The notes under the pieces are model-generated. The model was not told where the DNA came from. It worked only from the letters and a program-made list of their open reading frames with translations, and made no database searches. Source: Lentisphaerota bacterium (GTDB lineage Bacteria > Verrucomicrobiota > Lentisphaeria > Victivallales > UBA1829). Taken from it: a stretch of 64,000 nt of DNA. A program made the translations under genes and the position numbers. The stretch covers positions 1 through 64,000 of the forward strand of contig SUVR01000008.1 in NCBI GenBank assembly GCA_015061915.1, written 5' to 3'. Below, piece by piece: positions 25,403-34,661 of this stretch (the stretch's first letter is position 1; each line of letters starts with the position of its first letter).

Positions 25403-27703
25403 TTATTCCTGCATCTGCCGGAGTTCTTCCAGAAGTGCAAGAACTTCTTTCCGGCAGCGTTGAGGCATCCAGGAATATTTTGTCAGGTATCGTTTTACCG
25501 GGAAACCGCTGTATTGCGCAACGAGAAAGAGCGTAACCAGCGTATCGCTGTCAAAGTTCTGTAACTGCCGTGCGTTCTGGTAAAGCAGGTCTTCCAGTGC
25601 GATGAGCTGATTTTCCTCGATCCATGTGGCGTGAAGCTTCTGTCCCACGGAAAGCATACCGTTTTTCTCAATGAAATGCAAGGTGCTTTCGTCGGCACTC
25701 CGGAAGGTATATGTGGGGTAATGGGTGGGAAAGATGATCTGACCTTTCAGGTGTTTCTGGTTCAGCCGGATCAACTCATGAAGGGAGGTTTTTGCGCGTG
25801 TCCGGATCATCTCCAGACGGGTGAGCTGTTCCGAACGCTGATCGAAGTCGGGGAGGGAAGCATATTTCTGACGGTAGACGCTGATCATTTTCTGAAAATC
25901 CCGTGACCGCGCAGATATTATTTCACGCCGGATTTTCTTCAGATCGGTATCGGCAGCCGCCGTCAGGTCCTGAAGCTGCTGTTGTTCGTTCATTTTGCGG
26001 CGCAGTTCTTCCCGCTGTTGTTTGAGAGCGGTGACTTTTTCCTGTTTCTTCTTCAGTTCTTCTGTTTTTGCTCTGATCTCTTCAATATCTTCCAGCGTAA
26101 AAACTTCTGCTGCCCAGAGCGGTGCAGATTCGATTGCTTTTTCCAACGCCAGACAGGTCTTCAGAGTAACATCTTTCCGGTTGCATTGTGTGTGGAGCCG
26201 TTTCAGATTGTCAAGGTGGGCTGTTTTTTCCGTTTTCTCAATGGAGCGCAACATCTTGCGGGCTTCTTTCGGTGCGTAAAGATTGTCTTCCAGATACTCT
26301 TTGAGTGCTTCCCAACGGCTGTAGGAATCGTCCGGCAGGACCGGCTTGATCTCCTTTTTCCAGTGTTTCAGTTCATCCGGGTCATCTTCCAGATCTTCAA
26401 AGGGATCTTTTTCCGGATGCGGCGGAGTGTAAACGGCTGTCTCCGGAGCGGGCGCAGGCGGTTTGACCGGAACGACAGCCTGTGCCGGTTGCGGTGCAGG
26501 AGGTGCAGGAGGTGCAGGGACAGGTGTCAGTACCGGAGCTGTTTTTGCGACCGGTTCGGGATTTTTCTGTGATTGAACCTGTGTGGTGCCTGAAGATTTT
26601 TTCTGTGGTTCCGGCAACAGGAAAAAGAGTGTCAGTTCCGCAAAAAACAGGATCGCCAGAAAAACTGCCGCTCCGAACAGAATTTTCTGCCTGCTGTTGA
26701 CCTCGTCCTTTTGCGGGATCGCTTTTTCGGAATTTTTCTGATGTGCCACGTGCCACGCATAGGTGATTTCGTTCAGTGTATGCAGTACAACACTCCAGGA
26801 GGCAGGGCGTTTTCCGGGATCCTTTTCCATCAGTTTGTCTACCAGAATGGAGATTTCCGGTGGAAGATCGGGATTGACTGCGATCAGTGGCGGCGGCTGA
26901 TTTTCCTGCTGCATTTCGCAGACAACCATCGGGTCGTCATGAACAAACGGTGCGTGACCGGCAAAGAGCTGATAAAGCGTTGCGCCGAAGGAGTACATAT
27001 CCGATTTGAAGCCGGGAACATCTTTTTCTCCCCGTATGATTTCCGGCGGTGCATAAGCGGGCGTAGCCATCAGGTTTTCATCCTGATTACCGGCACCTTC
27101 CCGGCAGTCTTTGACCAATCCCAGGTCTGCCAGCTTGAATTCGGAATTGTTCTTCATAATAATATTTTCGGGCTTGATGTCCCGGTGTGCCAGTTTTTTG
27201 CAGTCCCAGGCGTATGTCAGGGCATCTGCAATACTGGTGGCGCATTTGAGGGCGAGATGAGTCGGCAAAGCCCCTTTCTGTGCAGTATAAACTTCCAGGT
27301 TTTCGCCTTCGATCAACTCCATAACGAAGAAATGAATGTCGCCGTAAGTTCCTGCATCGATCGCCTGAACGATGTTCGGATGATTCAGTGCGGCAGCCCC
27401 TTTTGCTTCACGGAAGAAGGCATCAATGAAAGCCGTATCGCTTGCCATTTCATCCGAGAGGACTTTGAAGGCAACATCGCGGTCAAGATCCAGCTGTTTT
27501 GCCAGATAAACGATCCCCATACCGCCGCGCCCGATTTCTCTTTCGATCCGGAACATACCGATTTCTGTCCCCGCTGCCAACAGACGGTGCGGAGAGAGCA
27601 TACTGCCGCAATGCGGGCAGGACGCAATGAAGTCGGCTCGCGGTTGATCCAATGGGACCGCATCGACTTTTTTATCGCATTGTTTACAGTAGAGACGCAG
27701 CAT
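25403..27703 (-). CDS. Zinc-ribbon Ser/Thr protein kinase, transmembrane
   Basis: A 766-residue kinase. A zinc ribbon comes first (C6, C9, C29, C32). The kinase domain follows: GRGGMG loop (58-63), K80 in VAFK, HRDIKPEN (173-180), DLG (193-195) and YAPPE activation-loop end. A membrane helix lies at about 341-363. After it come a Pro/Ala-rich stretch (to about 440), long charged helices that should form coiled coils (about 480-620) and a C-terminal domain of 130 residues. The ribbon at the kinase N-terminus is like those on the small membrane proteins of the 13-20 kb island, hinting at a shared cytoplasmic contact. Substrates unknown. Confidence 0.88.
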   Translation of the reverse strand: MLRLYCKQCDKKVDAVPLDQPRADFIASCPHCGSMLSPHRLLAAGTEIGMFRIEREIGRGGMGIVYLAKQLDLDRDVAFKVLSDEMASDTAFIDAFFREAKGAAALNHPNIVQAIDAGTYGDIHFFVMELIEGENLEVYTAQKGALPTHLALKCATSIADALTYAWDCKKLAHRDIKPENIIMKNNSEFKLADLGLVKDCREGAGNQDENLMATPAYAPPEIIRGEKDVPGFKSDMYSFGATLYQLFAGHAPFVHDDPMVVCEMQQENQPPPLIAVNPDLPPEISILVDKLMEKDPGKRPASWSVVLHTLNEITYAWHVAHQKNSEKAIPQKDEVNSRQKILFGAAVFLAILFFAELTLFFLLPEPQKKSSGTTQVQSQKNPEPVAKTAPVLTPVPAPPAPPAPQPAQAVVPVKPPAPAPETAVYTPPHPEKDPFEDLEDDPDELKHWKKEIKPVLPDDSYSRWEALKEYLEDNLYAPKEARKMLRSIEKTEKTAHLDNLKRLHTQCNRKDVTLKTCLALEKAIESAPLWAAEVFTLEDIEEIRAKTEELKKKQEKVTALKQQREELRRKMNEQQQLQDLTAAADTDLKKIRREIISARSRDFQKMISVYRQKYASLPDFDQRSEQLTRLEMIRTRAKTSLHELIRLNQKHLKGQIIFPTHYPTYTFRSADESTLHFIEKNGMLSVGQKLHATWIEENQLIALEDLLYQNARQLQNFDSDTLVTLFLVAQYSGFPVKRYLTKYSWMPQRCRKEVLALLEELRQMQE

Positions 27704-27746
27704 TTTTCCGGGTGTTACCTGTTTGAAGTTTTGTGTCAGATCAGAT

Positions 27747-27774
27747 AATATAATCTGTCCCGGTTAAAAAACAA
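27747..27774 (-). promoter_or_regulatory. Promoter of the zinc-ribbon kinase
   Basis: On the minus strand TTGTTT (27769-27774), 16 bp, TATATT (27747-27752), 44 bases before the start codon. Confidence 0.6.
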
Positions 27775-27838
27775 ATGCTTTCTGATTTAAAAAAAGGACT
27801 ATTTTTTGTAAAAAGATGTAAGAAACCGGCAGTTAGAC

Positions 27839-27866
27839 TTGTATTTAGGGGGAAAGCGTGCTATTT
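27839..27866 (+). promoter_or_regulatory. tyrS promoter
   Basis: TTGTAT (27839-27844), 16 bp, TATTTT (27861-27866), preceded by TGC. It is divergent from the kinase promoter. No T-box leader is seen in the 50 bases before the gene. Confidence 0.6.
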
Positions 27867-27916
27867 TATTCTTTCAACTATGAAGAAAACAACTCAAAAC
27901 GATATGGAGAAAAACG

Positions 27917-29200
27917 ATGTCCGCAAACACCCCGTTTGATGATCTCAAGGAGCGCGGTTTTATTTACCAGTGCACCAACGAAGACGCATTGAAAGATCTT
28001 TTGCAGAAGGAAAAGATCTACTTCTATGTGGGCTTTGACCCGACGGGGAACAGTCTCCATGTGGGGCATTTGCTGCCGGTGATGGCAATGCGCCGTATGC
28101 AGATGGCAGGACATCATCCGCTGGTGCTTGTCGGTGGAGCAACCGGTCTGGTGGGGGATCCCTCCGGCAAGTCGGAAGCCCGCCCGATTCTCTCCCGTGA
28201 AAAAGTTGCCGAAAATGTGAAGTGTCTTCAGGCGCAGCTTGCCCGCTTCATTTCTCTTGACAATGCCACTTTTGTGAACAACATTGACTGGTTCGGTGAG
28301 ATGAAGTATCTGGATTTTCTGCGTGACATCGGCTCCAAGTTCAGTGTGAACAAGATGCTGACTGCGGAATCCGTGAAGATGCGCATGGAAACCGGGATCT
28401 CCTTCCTGGAATTCAATTACATGATCCTGCAGGCATACGACTTCCTCGTCCTGAAGGAAAAGTACGGCTGCCGTCTGGAAATGGGCGGTCAGGACCAGTG
28501 GGGCAATATCACTTGCGGAACCGATCTGGTCCGCCGGATCCACCACGAGGAAGTATTCGGTCTGACGATGCCGCTTCTGATGAACAGCAACGGTCAGAAG
28601 TTCGGCAAAAGCGCCGGCAATGCTGTCTGGCTGGATAAAAACCGGACCAGCGTGTTTGATTACTACCAGTTCTGGCGGAATACGGACGATGCCGATGTGC
28701 AGAAACTGCTCCTTTATTTCACCAGTCTGCCGAAAGATGAGATCCTCACCCTTACGGCGGAAGGTGCCAATATCAACCGTGCGAAAGAGATTCTTGCATA
28801 CGAAGCAACAGCCCTGGCTCACGGCGATGAAGAAGCAGCCAAAGCGTTTGCTGCCGCCGGCTCCAAGTTCGGCTTTGCCGATCCGGAACGCAAGGTCTTT
28901 ACTTCCAGCAATATCATCAAGGTCGATACTGCCGCAGCAATGGCGAGTGCCGCAAGCGATTTGCCCACTTACGAACTGAATATGCCGGCGGAAGGGATCT
29001 GGATCGTTCAGCTTCTTTCCGATGCCGGGCTGTGCAAGTCCAACGGTGAAGCACGCCGTCTCATTCAGGCAGGTGGAGCGTACTTCAACGATGAACGGAT
29101 CACGGATATGAACCGGATCGTGACTGCGGCTGACTTTACGGACGGTGCAGCAATGGCGAAGACCGGGAAAAAGAATGTGAAGCGTATCGTTCTCAAGTAA
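27917..29200 (+). CDS. tyrS: Tyrosyl-tRNA synthetase
   Basis: A 427-residue class I synthetase. The HIGH signature is HVGH (residues 48-51) after YVGFDPTGNSLHVGH, and KMSKS is KFGKS. The tyrosine pocket block YMILQAYDFLVL and GGQDQWGNI are present. The C-terminal S4-like RNA-binding domain begins near residue 355 (CKSNGEARRLIQAGGAYFN). GGAG precedes the ATG at a good distance. It stands alone between its promoter and a strong terminator. Confidence 0.97.
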   Translation: MSANTPFDDLKERGFIYQCTNEDALKDLLQKEKIYFYVGFDPTGNSLHVGHLLPVMAMRRMQMAGHHPLVLVGGATGLVGDPSGKSEARPILSREKVAENVKCLQAQLARFISLDNATFVNNIDWFGEMKYLDFLRDIGSKFSVNKMLTAESVKMRMETGISFLEFNYMILQAYDFLVLKEKYGCRLEMGGQDQWGNITCGTDLVRRIHHEEVFGLTMPLLMNSNGQKFGKSAGNAVWLDKNRTSVFDYYQFWRNTDDADVQKLLLYFTSLPKDEILTLTAEGANINRAKEILAYEATALAHGDEEAAKAFAAAGSKFGFADPERKVFTSSNIIKVDTAAAMASAASDLPTYELNMPAEGIWIVQLLSDAGLCKSNGEARRLIQAGGAYFNDERITDMNRIVTAADFTDGAAMAKTGKKNVKRIVLK

Positions 29201-29229
29201 CCGTCAGTCAGAAAAATACAGCAATTCCG

Positions 29230-29258
29230 GGAGCAGAGGTCGTCTCTGCTCCTTTTTT
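29230..29258 (+). terminator. tyrS terminator
   Basis: A perfect 9-bp stem (GGAGCAGAG with CTCTGCTCC) with a 5-base loop, followed by six T. Confidence 0.9.
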
Positions 29259-29370
29259 ATGAAAAAATTACGGTTTTTTCTGTTTTCTGACTGGTATTTT
29301 TTCAAAACTGGGTTACAGTTCGGAATGAGACTATAAATTAAGTAAAATTGTTGCAGAGGTGTGAAGAAAT

Positions 29371-30636
29371 ATGGGAAGTGCTATGCGTACGCCGGTGACG
29401 GTGATCGAGTTCGGAACGGATAAGATCCGTGTGCTGCACGGCAATGGAGATGGCGAAGGCGGTGTGCTGGTAACAGCGTTCGCCGAAGCTCCTTCGGACG
29501 GTTCCGTGATCAAAGGTGCCATCCATGATCCGGCAAAAGCGGGAAAGATTTTGGGCGAAGTGCTGGACCGCACGGAAAATGCAGTGTCGGTCAATGATGA
29601 CCGCAGAATGATCCTTTTTCTGTTGAACGGCGGTGTGGTCAATTCCTGTCGCGGAGAAGGAACTGTGATGCTGCATGACGGCGGAAAAGTGGAGACAAGA
29701 CACGTGGAAGATGTCCTTGCCAAAGCGCACGGGATCACCTTGCCGCCGGGCATGGTCAGTTTTAACTCCTTTGATGGATTTTTTGTACTGGACCGGCGCT
29801 CCCGTGTAAAATATCCGGTTGGGCAGAACGCCAGCCAGCTGGATGCTTATCTGCATATTCTGACAACGGAACAGCGTGTGTTGGATCAGATCCACAATAT
29901 GATGTTCAATCTTGGATTTGAGCGGAAAGGGGAACCACTGTTCAACGGTGTTGCATCGGCATACGGAGTGTTGCGTAAAGATGAGCGTGAACAGGGCGCT
30001 CTGCTGATCGATTTCGGACACGGCGCCTGCGATTATGTGCTTGTCTGTACCGAAGGTGTTTACCTTTCCGGCGTGCTGCCGGTGGGGGTGGCTCATGTGG
30101 CAAACGATCTTGCCATCGGGCTGGATCTGCCTTATGATTTCTGCCTGAAATTCCTGCGTGAGGGCAGGCTGAAGAAAATGCGTGCTGCCGATACATCCTT
30201 CCTGGAATATGTCGTTTCCGTGACCGGTAAAAAGCGGCGGATCCCGCTGGATTCCTTTGAACGGATCATCGAATTCCGTCTCCGGGAGATCTACAATGTG
30301 ATCCAGGCGAAAGTCCGTGAGAAAAATCTGGCTTCCTGTATGACCGCCGGAGTGGTGTTGTGCGGGGGCGGAGCAATGATCGAAGGCTCGCTGGAAATGG
30401 CAAAAGATGTTTTTTCTGATTCCGCTGTCCGGATCGGTGAACCTTTTGGCGTAGCGGGAGTGATGAACGGTTTTGAAATGCCGCCTCCCTGTTATGCGGC
30501 GATCCTCGGTGCGTTGAAGTACGCGGTGGAAGAAGTTTCCCTGCAGGAGGAAAGCAGTATGGATGTGGTCCGCAATGCGTTGTCTCGCGTTGGTGAAAAT
30601 GTGTTGTCGAACGTGAGAAAGGTGTTTGGAAGATGA
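29371..30636 (+). CDS. ftsA: Cell division protein FtsA
   Basis: A 421-residue actin-fold protein that tethers FtsZ to the membrane. The N-terminal phosphate loop is VIEFGTDKIRVL, the second is LLIDFGHGACDYVLV, and the adenosine motif is VVLCGGGAMIEG. The C-terminal 20 residues (LSRVGENVLSNVRKVFGR) form the expected amphipathic membrane-targeting helix. Either ATG 29371 or the one four codons later (29383) could be the start; neither has a perfect ribosome site. Its stop overlaps the ftsZ start by four bases. Confidence 0.9.
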   Translation: MGSAMRTPVTVIEFGTDKIRVLHGNGDGEGGVLVTAFAEAPSDGSVIKGAIHDPAKAGKILGEVLDRTENAVSVNDDRRMILFLLNGGVVNSCRGEGTVMLHDGGKVETRHVEDVLAKAHGITLPPGMVSFNSFDGFFVLDRRSRVKYPVGQNASQLDAYLHILTTEQRVLDQIHNMMFNLGFERKGEPLFNGVASAYGVLRKDEREQGALLIDFGHGACDYVLVCTEGVYLSGVLPVGVAHVANDLAIGLDLPYDFCLKFLREGRLKKMRAADTSFLEYVVSVTGKKRRIPLDSFERIIEFRLREIYNVIQAKVREKNLASCMTAGVVLCGGGAMIEGSLEMAKDVFSDSAVRIGEPFGVAGVMNGFEMPPPCYAAILGALKYAVEEVSLQEESSMDVVRNALSRVGENVLSNVRKVFGR

Positions 30637-31811
30637 CGAAGAAACCGATGATCCTTGGTATTGGCGGCAGTGGCGCCGCTATGATCGAACAACTTGCTCT
30701 GCTGCCCGGAATCGGGGAGTATCACCTCGCATTGGTCGATACGGACCGGACTGCGATCGAACATTCTTCTGCCGGGTTCCGGCTCAGTGCCGCCGCTGAC
30801 TGGGGAATTGCCAGCGGTTGCGGTTGCGGAGGTGATGTGATCCGTGGCGAACGGGCGCTGGCTGCTGAACGGCAATCCGTCCAGAAAATGCTGGCGGAAG
30901 CGTCCTGTCTGACCGTATGCGGCGGTCTGGGTGGCGGAACTGCGACCGGCGGGGTCCGGACGATTTCCAGTGTGGCGCGGGCTATGAATATTCCCGCTGC
31001 CTTCCTCCTGACGACTCCGTTCTCTTTCGAGGCTTATTCCCGCAAACACAATGCGGATGAATGTATCCGGGAGCTGCTGCCGGTGGTGGATATTCTTCTG
31101 ACGATCCCCAACGATCTGCTCTTTTCCAAGCTGCCGCCGGATCTGCCCGCAGCACAGGCGTTTGAAAAATCTGCTTTGGAAATGGCATATACCGTGTTCG
31201 GGGTGTCGGAACTGATGCGCTGCAGAAATCTGCTGGGGGCGGACTATGCTGCATTTATGCGTCCGGTGAAGGGGTTGCGTTGCGATTGTTCCCTCGGAAT
31301 CGGAGTGGCGGATTCCAGCGACGGTCTGGATCGCTCTGCCATCGCATTGGAGCGCCTGCTTGCCTCGCCCTTCCTGGGTGGACCGGAATTTCTGAAGAAA
31401 GCGGAGACTCTGTTCCTGGTCCTCAGCGGCGGGACAGATCTGCAGCTGGCAGAATTGAAACGGACGCTGGAGATGGCATCGGATGTCTTCCCGAAAAAGA
31501 TCGAAGTCTTTTCCGGTGCGGCGATCTCGGAAAATATGGATGGCAGGATCCAGTTGACTGCCATCGCTGTCAAATACGAAAAAACGCCGCTTTCACGGAA
31601 AAAGCCGGTTGCCGGACATCATGAGTTGCGTCAGCCGGAAGATGCCGGGACCGGTAACGGAGAGCTGATGCAGGAGGAATTTTCGCTGACCAGTTACTCC
31701 AGAGGGATTTTTGAAAATCTGCCTCCGACAAAATACCGGGATGAAGATTTGGATATTCCCACATTTCAGCGGCGGAACATTTCGATCGACCGCGGAAAAA
31801 CAGGAGCATAA
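30633..31811 (+). CDS. ftsZ: Divergent cell division protein FtsZ
   Basis: A 392-residue tubulin-fold protein. The nucleotide-binding signature is GGLGGGTATGG (97-107; usually GGGTGTG), and an N-terminal glycine-rich loop is IGGSGAA (10-16). The C-terminal peptide DLDIPTFQRR (372-381) that binds FtsA is well kept. The T7 synergy loop, in which E. coli has N207, D209 and D212, reads G202, D204, A207 in my alignment, so two of the three residues needed for GTP hydrolysis are changed. The synteny with ftsA and the tail leave no doubt about identity. GTPase activity may be low or use other residues. Confidence 0.88.
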   Translation: MTKKPMILGIGGSGAAMIEQLALLPGIGEYHLALVDTDRTAIEHSSAGFRLSAAADWGIASGCGCGGDVIRGERALAAERQSVQKMLAEASCLTVCGGLGGGTATGGVRTISSVARAMNIPAAFLLTTPFSFEAYSRKHNADECIRELLPVVDILLTIPNDLLFSKLPPDLPAAQAFEKSALEMAYTVFGVSELMRCRNLLGADYAAFMRPVKGLRCDCSLGIGVADSSDGLDRSAIALERLLASPFLGGPEFLKKAETLFLVLSGGTDLQLAELKRTLEMASDVFPKKIEVFSGAAISENMDGRIQLTAIAVKYEKTPLSRKKPVAGHHELRQPEDAGTGNGELMQEEFSLTSYSRGIFENLPPTKYRDEDLDIPTFQRRNISIDRGKTGA

Positions 31812-31813
31812 AA

Positions 31814-32734
31814 ATGCAGCTCCGTTCCACGATTCTGACATCCCTCATGTTATCTGCCGGTTTGTTTTGCTGTGCCTGCAGCAAAAATACGCCGGTCTGC
31901 GGTCCGGATACCGATCCGGCTTTCGCAATGAAAATGGCAGAGGAACACGTGGCGCTCGGCCCCCGTACTGCCGGCACAGAAGGTGCCGCAAAAGCTGCCG
32001 CCTGGATCATGGAAAAAATGTCTGCGATGAAGAAAAAATTTGTCGTTACACAGGATGTCTGGCAGGAAAACGGTAAGACATTCCGGAATGTGCAGGCTGT
32101 TTACAGGGGGCAGGGCGATCGTGGAAAATTTGTGATCGCAGCCGCTCATTACGATACGAAAAAACTTTCACTTGTCCCTGATTTTCAGGGCGCCAATGAT
32201 GGTGCTTCCGGTGTGGCTGCGCTGCTTGCAATGGCAAACGCTCTGCCGGAACATTCACCCCTGCCGTTTGATATCCATTTTGTTTTCTTTGACGGGGAAG
32301 AAGCGGTATTGGAGTACAACGATTACGACGGTTTGCACGGAAGTAAACGCTGCGCCCGGCAGTTGAAAGAAACGGGACGTGCCGGAAACTGTGTTGCCAT
32401 GATCCTGCTGGATATGGTTGGAGATAAAAATCTGGACGTCCGTTTCCCCGCTGATACGAACCGGAAACTGCTTGATCTTGCGGCCGGAGTTTCGGAAACA
32501 AACGGGACTCTTGCCCAGTTCAACCGGGGCGGGTCCGTGATGCTGGATGATCATATTCCCTTTCAGGAGATCGGGATCCCGGCGATTGATATTATCGACT
32601 TCAACTACGGTCCGGGAAACAGTTACTGGCATACCCGGTATGACACCCTTGATAAGATCAGTGGAAAGTCCATTGCCGCAGCGGCAGATTTTGCGTTGGA
32701 TCTGATTTGGGCTTTGGCGGAGAAACAAAAATGA
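31814..32734 (+). CDS. M28-family zinc peptidase or glutaminyl cyclase-like enzyme, exported
   Basis: A 306-residue protein. A hydrophobic N-terminus with Cys residues near 20-23 looks like a signal peptide, perhaps a lipoprotein. Metal ligands of the M28 fold appear in order: AHYDT, GANDGASG, FFDGEE, LLDMVGD and SYWHTRYDT. The family includes aminopeptidases and glutaminyl-peptide cyclotransferases; the NYGPGNSYWHT block recalls the latter. The substrate cannot be told. A ribosome site (GGAG) lies in the end of ftsZ two bases before the gene, so it is in the division operon. Confidence 0.8.
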   Translation: MQLRSTILTSLMLSAGLFCCACSKNTPVCGPDTDPAFAMKMAEEHVALGPRTAGTEGAAKAAAWIMEKMSAMKKKFVVTQDVWQENGKTFRNVQAVYRGQGDRGKFVIAAAHYDTKKLSLVPDFQGANDGASGVAALLAMANALPEHSPLPFDIHFVFFDGEEAVLEYNDYDGLHGSKRCARQLKETGRAGNCVAMILLDMVGDKNLDVRFPADTNRKLLDLAAGVSETNGTLAQFNRGGSVMLDDHIPFQEIGIPAIDIIDFNYGPGNSYWHTRYDTLDKISGKSIAAAADFALDLIWALAEKQK

Positions 32735-33576
32735 AACGATTTGATTGGAAAACAACACGTTGGATCCGGTCTGCCGGGGCGCAAGTCGTGGCTTGTGGAA
32801 AGAATACGCATTTTGCTGTGCCGCAAAAATTCCTGACGGAGGAGCTTGTCCGGTTGCTGAAAAATTTTGATTCTGTTCTCGCCGGCGGAAAAATTTTGAA
32901 AGACAGCCCCACAACGACTGCCGCTCTGGCAGAATGTGGCGGGCAGATGCTTTTTTTGAAGCGGACAAACAACAAAAACTGGAAGTTTACCCTGCGTTAT
33001 CTGTTCCGGTCAGCACGACCCTTCCGTTCTGCGCGGGCGGCAGAAAAATTTTCGCAACTGGGAATCCCGACGCCGCCGGTCATTGCCGCCGGGGAATGTC
33101 GTTGCGGCTTGATCCTGAAGTGCGGTTATCTGATTACCGGAACTGAACCCGGGATTTGCGGAATGAATCAGGCGATCCGGGAGGCAGCGGATCCGGTTGG
33201 TGAGATGTCGGTTTTTCTGAAAAAAGCCGCTGTAATGATGGCAGCACTGCATCGGAATCGTGTGATCCACGGCGATTTGAAACTGTGTAATTTCTACCGG
33301 GGCGGTAATGGTGAACCGGGGATCTGGGATCTGGACAGCGTCAGGATCTACCGGAGCCGGGTTCCTTTGCGGGAAGTCGAAAAAGAACTGACCCGTCTGA
33401 TTGCCTCCTGTGTGGAACTGCTCCGGCGGATCCCCGGTGTCCCGGAGCCGGAGATCGACAGCATGACATCCCGATTCTGCCGGGAATATTGTGCATACAG
33501 TCCCCTTGTTCCCTCCGGGACAAAAGTTGCGGGGCTTGTCCGTGCGCTGCTGGAACGGTGGAGGAATAAGAAATGA
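32731..33576 (+). CDS. LPS core kinase-fold protein 1 (Kdo/WaaP family)
   Basis: A 281-residue protein of the lipopolysaccharide-kinase superfamily. The catalytic loop is VIHGDLKLCNFY (H180, D182) and the metal-binding Asp is in IWDLDSV. Both are intact, unlike in the homologue at 20053. It is probably a cytoplasmic enzyme that phosphorylates a sugar of the LPS core, by family. The in-frame ATG at 32731 overlaps the peptidase stop (ATGA) and is preferred to an open frame eight codons longer. It is followed by a second, sequence-diverged kinase of the same fold. Confidence 0.72.
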   Translation: MKRFDWKTTRWIRSAGAQVVACGKNTHFAVPQKFLTEELVRLLKNFDSVLAGGKILKDSPTTTAALAECGGQMLFLKRTNNKNWKFTLRYLFRSARPFRSARAAEKFSQLGIPTPPVIAAGECRCGLILKCGYLITGTEPGICGMNQAIREAADPVGEMSVFLKKAAVMMAALHRNRVIHGDLKLCNFYRGGNGEPGIWDLDSVRIYRSRVPLREVEKELTRLIASCVELLRRIPGVPEPEIDSMTSRFCREYCAYSPLVPSGTKVAGLVRALLERWRNKK

Positions 33577-34556
33577 AGATTGATTCGTGCGGCAACTGGA
33601 CCTGGCAGAAAGAAACGGATCCGGCGGTGCTTCAGCCCTGGTTTGCCGGTGGACAGGTCTGTAACGGGATCGAAGTCAAGCGGAATGCCTGCCGGGTGGT
33701 TTATCTCGTGACCGCCGGAGATGGTAAAAAATACTATGCCAAGCTGGAGCGGACCGGTTGTCTGTTGTTCCGGAATAAGGCAAAAATCGAATTTCAAGCC
33801 GGCAGAATGCTCCTTGAAGCAGGAATCCCCTGTGTCCGGTTTGTTGCTTGCGGAAGCCGGGGACTTCATGAAACGATTATTGTTTCCAGTGCAGAAGAAA
33901 ATGTGGTTGATGCCCGGGAATATTTTTTTGCTGTTGCTGCGGGAGATCCGGTGAAACGGCAGAAGTTTCTGACGGCACTTGCTGAACTTCAGCAGAAGAT
34001 GCGGGAAAAGGGGATCCGGCATCGTGATTTTCACGCGGGAAATATTCTTGTGCGGGAAGATCAGGATCAGAATTGCACTTTGCTGCTTGTCGATCCGGTC
34101 GCTGTTACCCGGACCGGTCATGCGGACGACTTTGAACTGGCACGGATCCTGAATGACTTTTGTCCGCTTCTGACGGATGCAGAAGCGCTTTTTCTTGCCG
34201 GGGAGCGTCCGGAACTTTTGTCACTCATTGCCGCTGACCGGAAAGAAAAATGTGAAAAAGAATGGAACAGGAGAAAAGCCCAGATCCTTTCCGGAAACTC
34301 CAAGTTTTCCCAGACGGTTATCCGGTCGGACGGGCGTGTTTTTGAGGTCGCCTCCACCCCCTGGTATAAACCCGGTACTTTGCCGGATGATCCGGATGCA
34401 CTTCCGGTTGAAACGCTTTCTGCAGAAGAAGCGGAGGCGCGCTGGCTTTCCATGTTCCGGGCAAGATTGGAAGGCAATCCGGCGGAGCGGGAATATCTGC
34501 TGCGAGAGAAATGCGGTTCGCAAACACGCCTTTACTACCGGAAAACGGGATTGTAA
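33573..34556 (+). CDS. LPS core kinase-fold protein 2 (Kdo/WaaP family)
   Basis: A 327-residue homologue of the preceding gene. KKYYAKLER carries the N-lobe lysine (about residue 57), RHRDFHAGNIL (H150, D152) is the catalytic loop, and LLLVDPVAV gives the metal-binding Asp. The last 120 residues are an extra helical part. The ATG overlaps the previous stop by four bases. Two tandem kinases of this fold at the end of the ftsA-ftsZ operon suggest a link between division and envelope assembly, which is inference. No terminator is visible before the next promoter. Confidence 0.74.
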   Translation: MKIDSCGNWTWQKETDPAVLQPWFAGGQVCNGIEVKRNACRVVYLVTAGDGKKYYAKLERTGCLLFRNKAKIEFQAGRMLLEAGIPCVRFVACGSRGLHETIIVSSAEENVVDAREYFFAVAAGDPVKRQKFLTALAELQQKMREKGIRHRDFHAGNILVREDQDQNCTLLLVDPVAVTRTGHADDFELARILNDFCPLLTDAEALFLAGERPELLSLIAADRKEKCEKEWNRRKAQILSGNSKFSQTVIRSDGRVFEVASTPWYKPGTLPDDPDALPVETLSAEEAEARWLSMFRARLEGNPAEREYLLREKCGSQTRLYYRKTGL

Positions 34557-34574
34557 GAAAATCCGGAAGACTGC

Positions 34575-34602
34575 TTGAAATCTGCTTTTTGCGTGCTATA
34601 TT
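34575..34602 (+). promoter_or_regulatory. Promoter of the 34662 gene
   Basis: TTGAAA (34575-34580), 16 bp, TATATT (34597-34602) preceded by TGC. Confidence 0.7.
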
Positions 34603-34661
34603 TTTCAAGATTAAAAGAACAATAATTTTACAGCTCAATAAGAAATCCGGAGGTTATGACT

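Noticed and set aside
27867-27916. T-box riboswitch ahead of tyrS
   Set aside because: The leader is only about 45 bases and holds no T-box sequence or competing hairpins; the same goes for proS.
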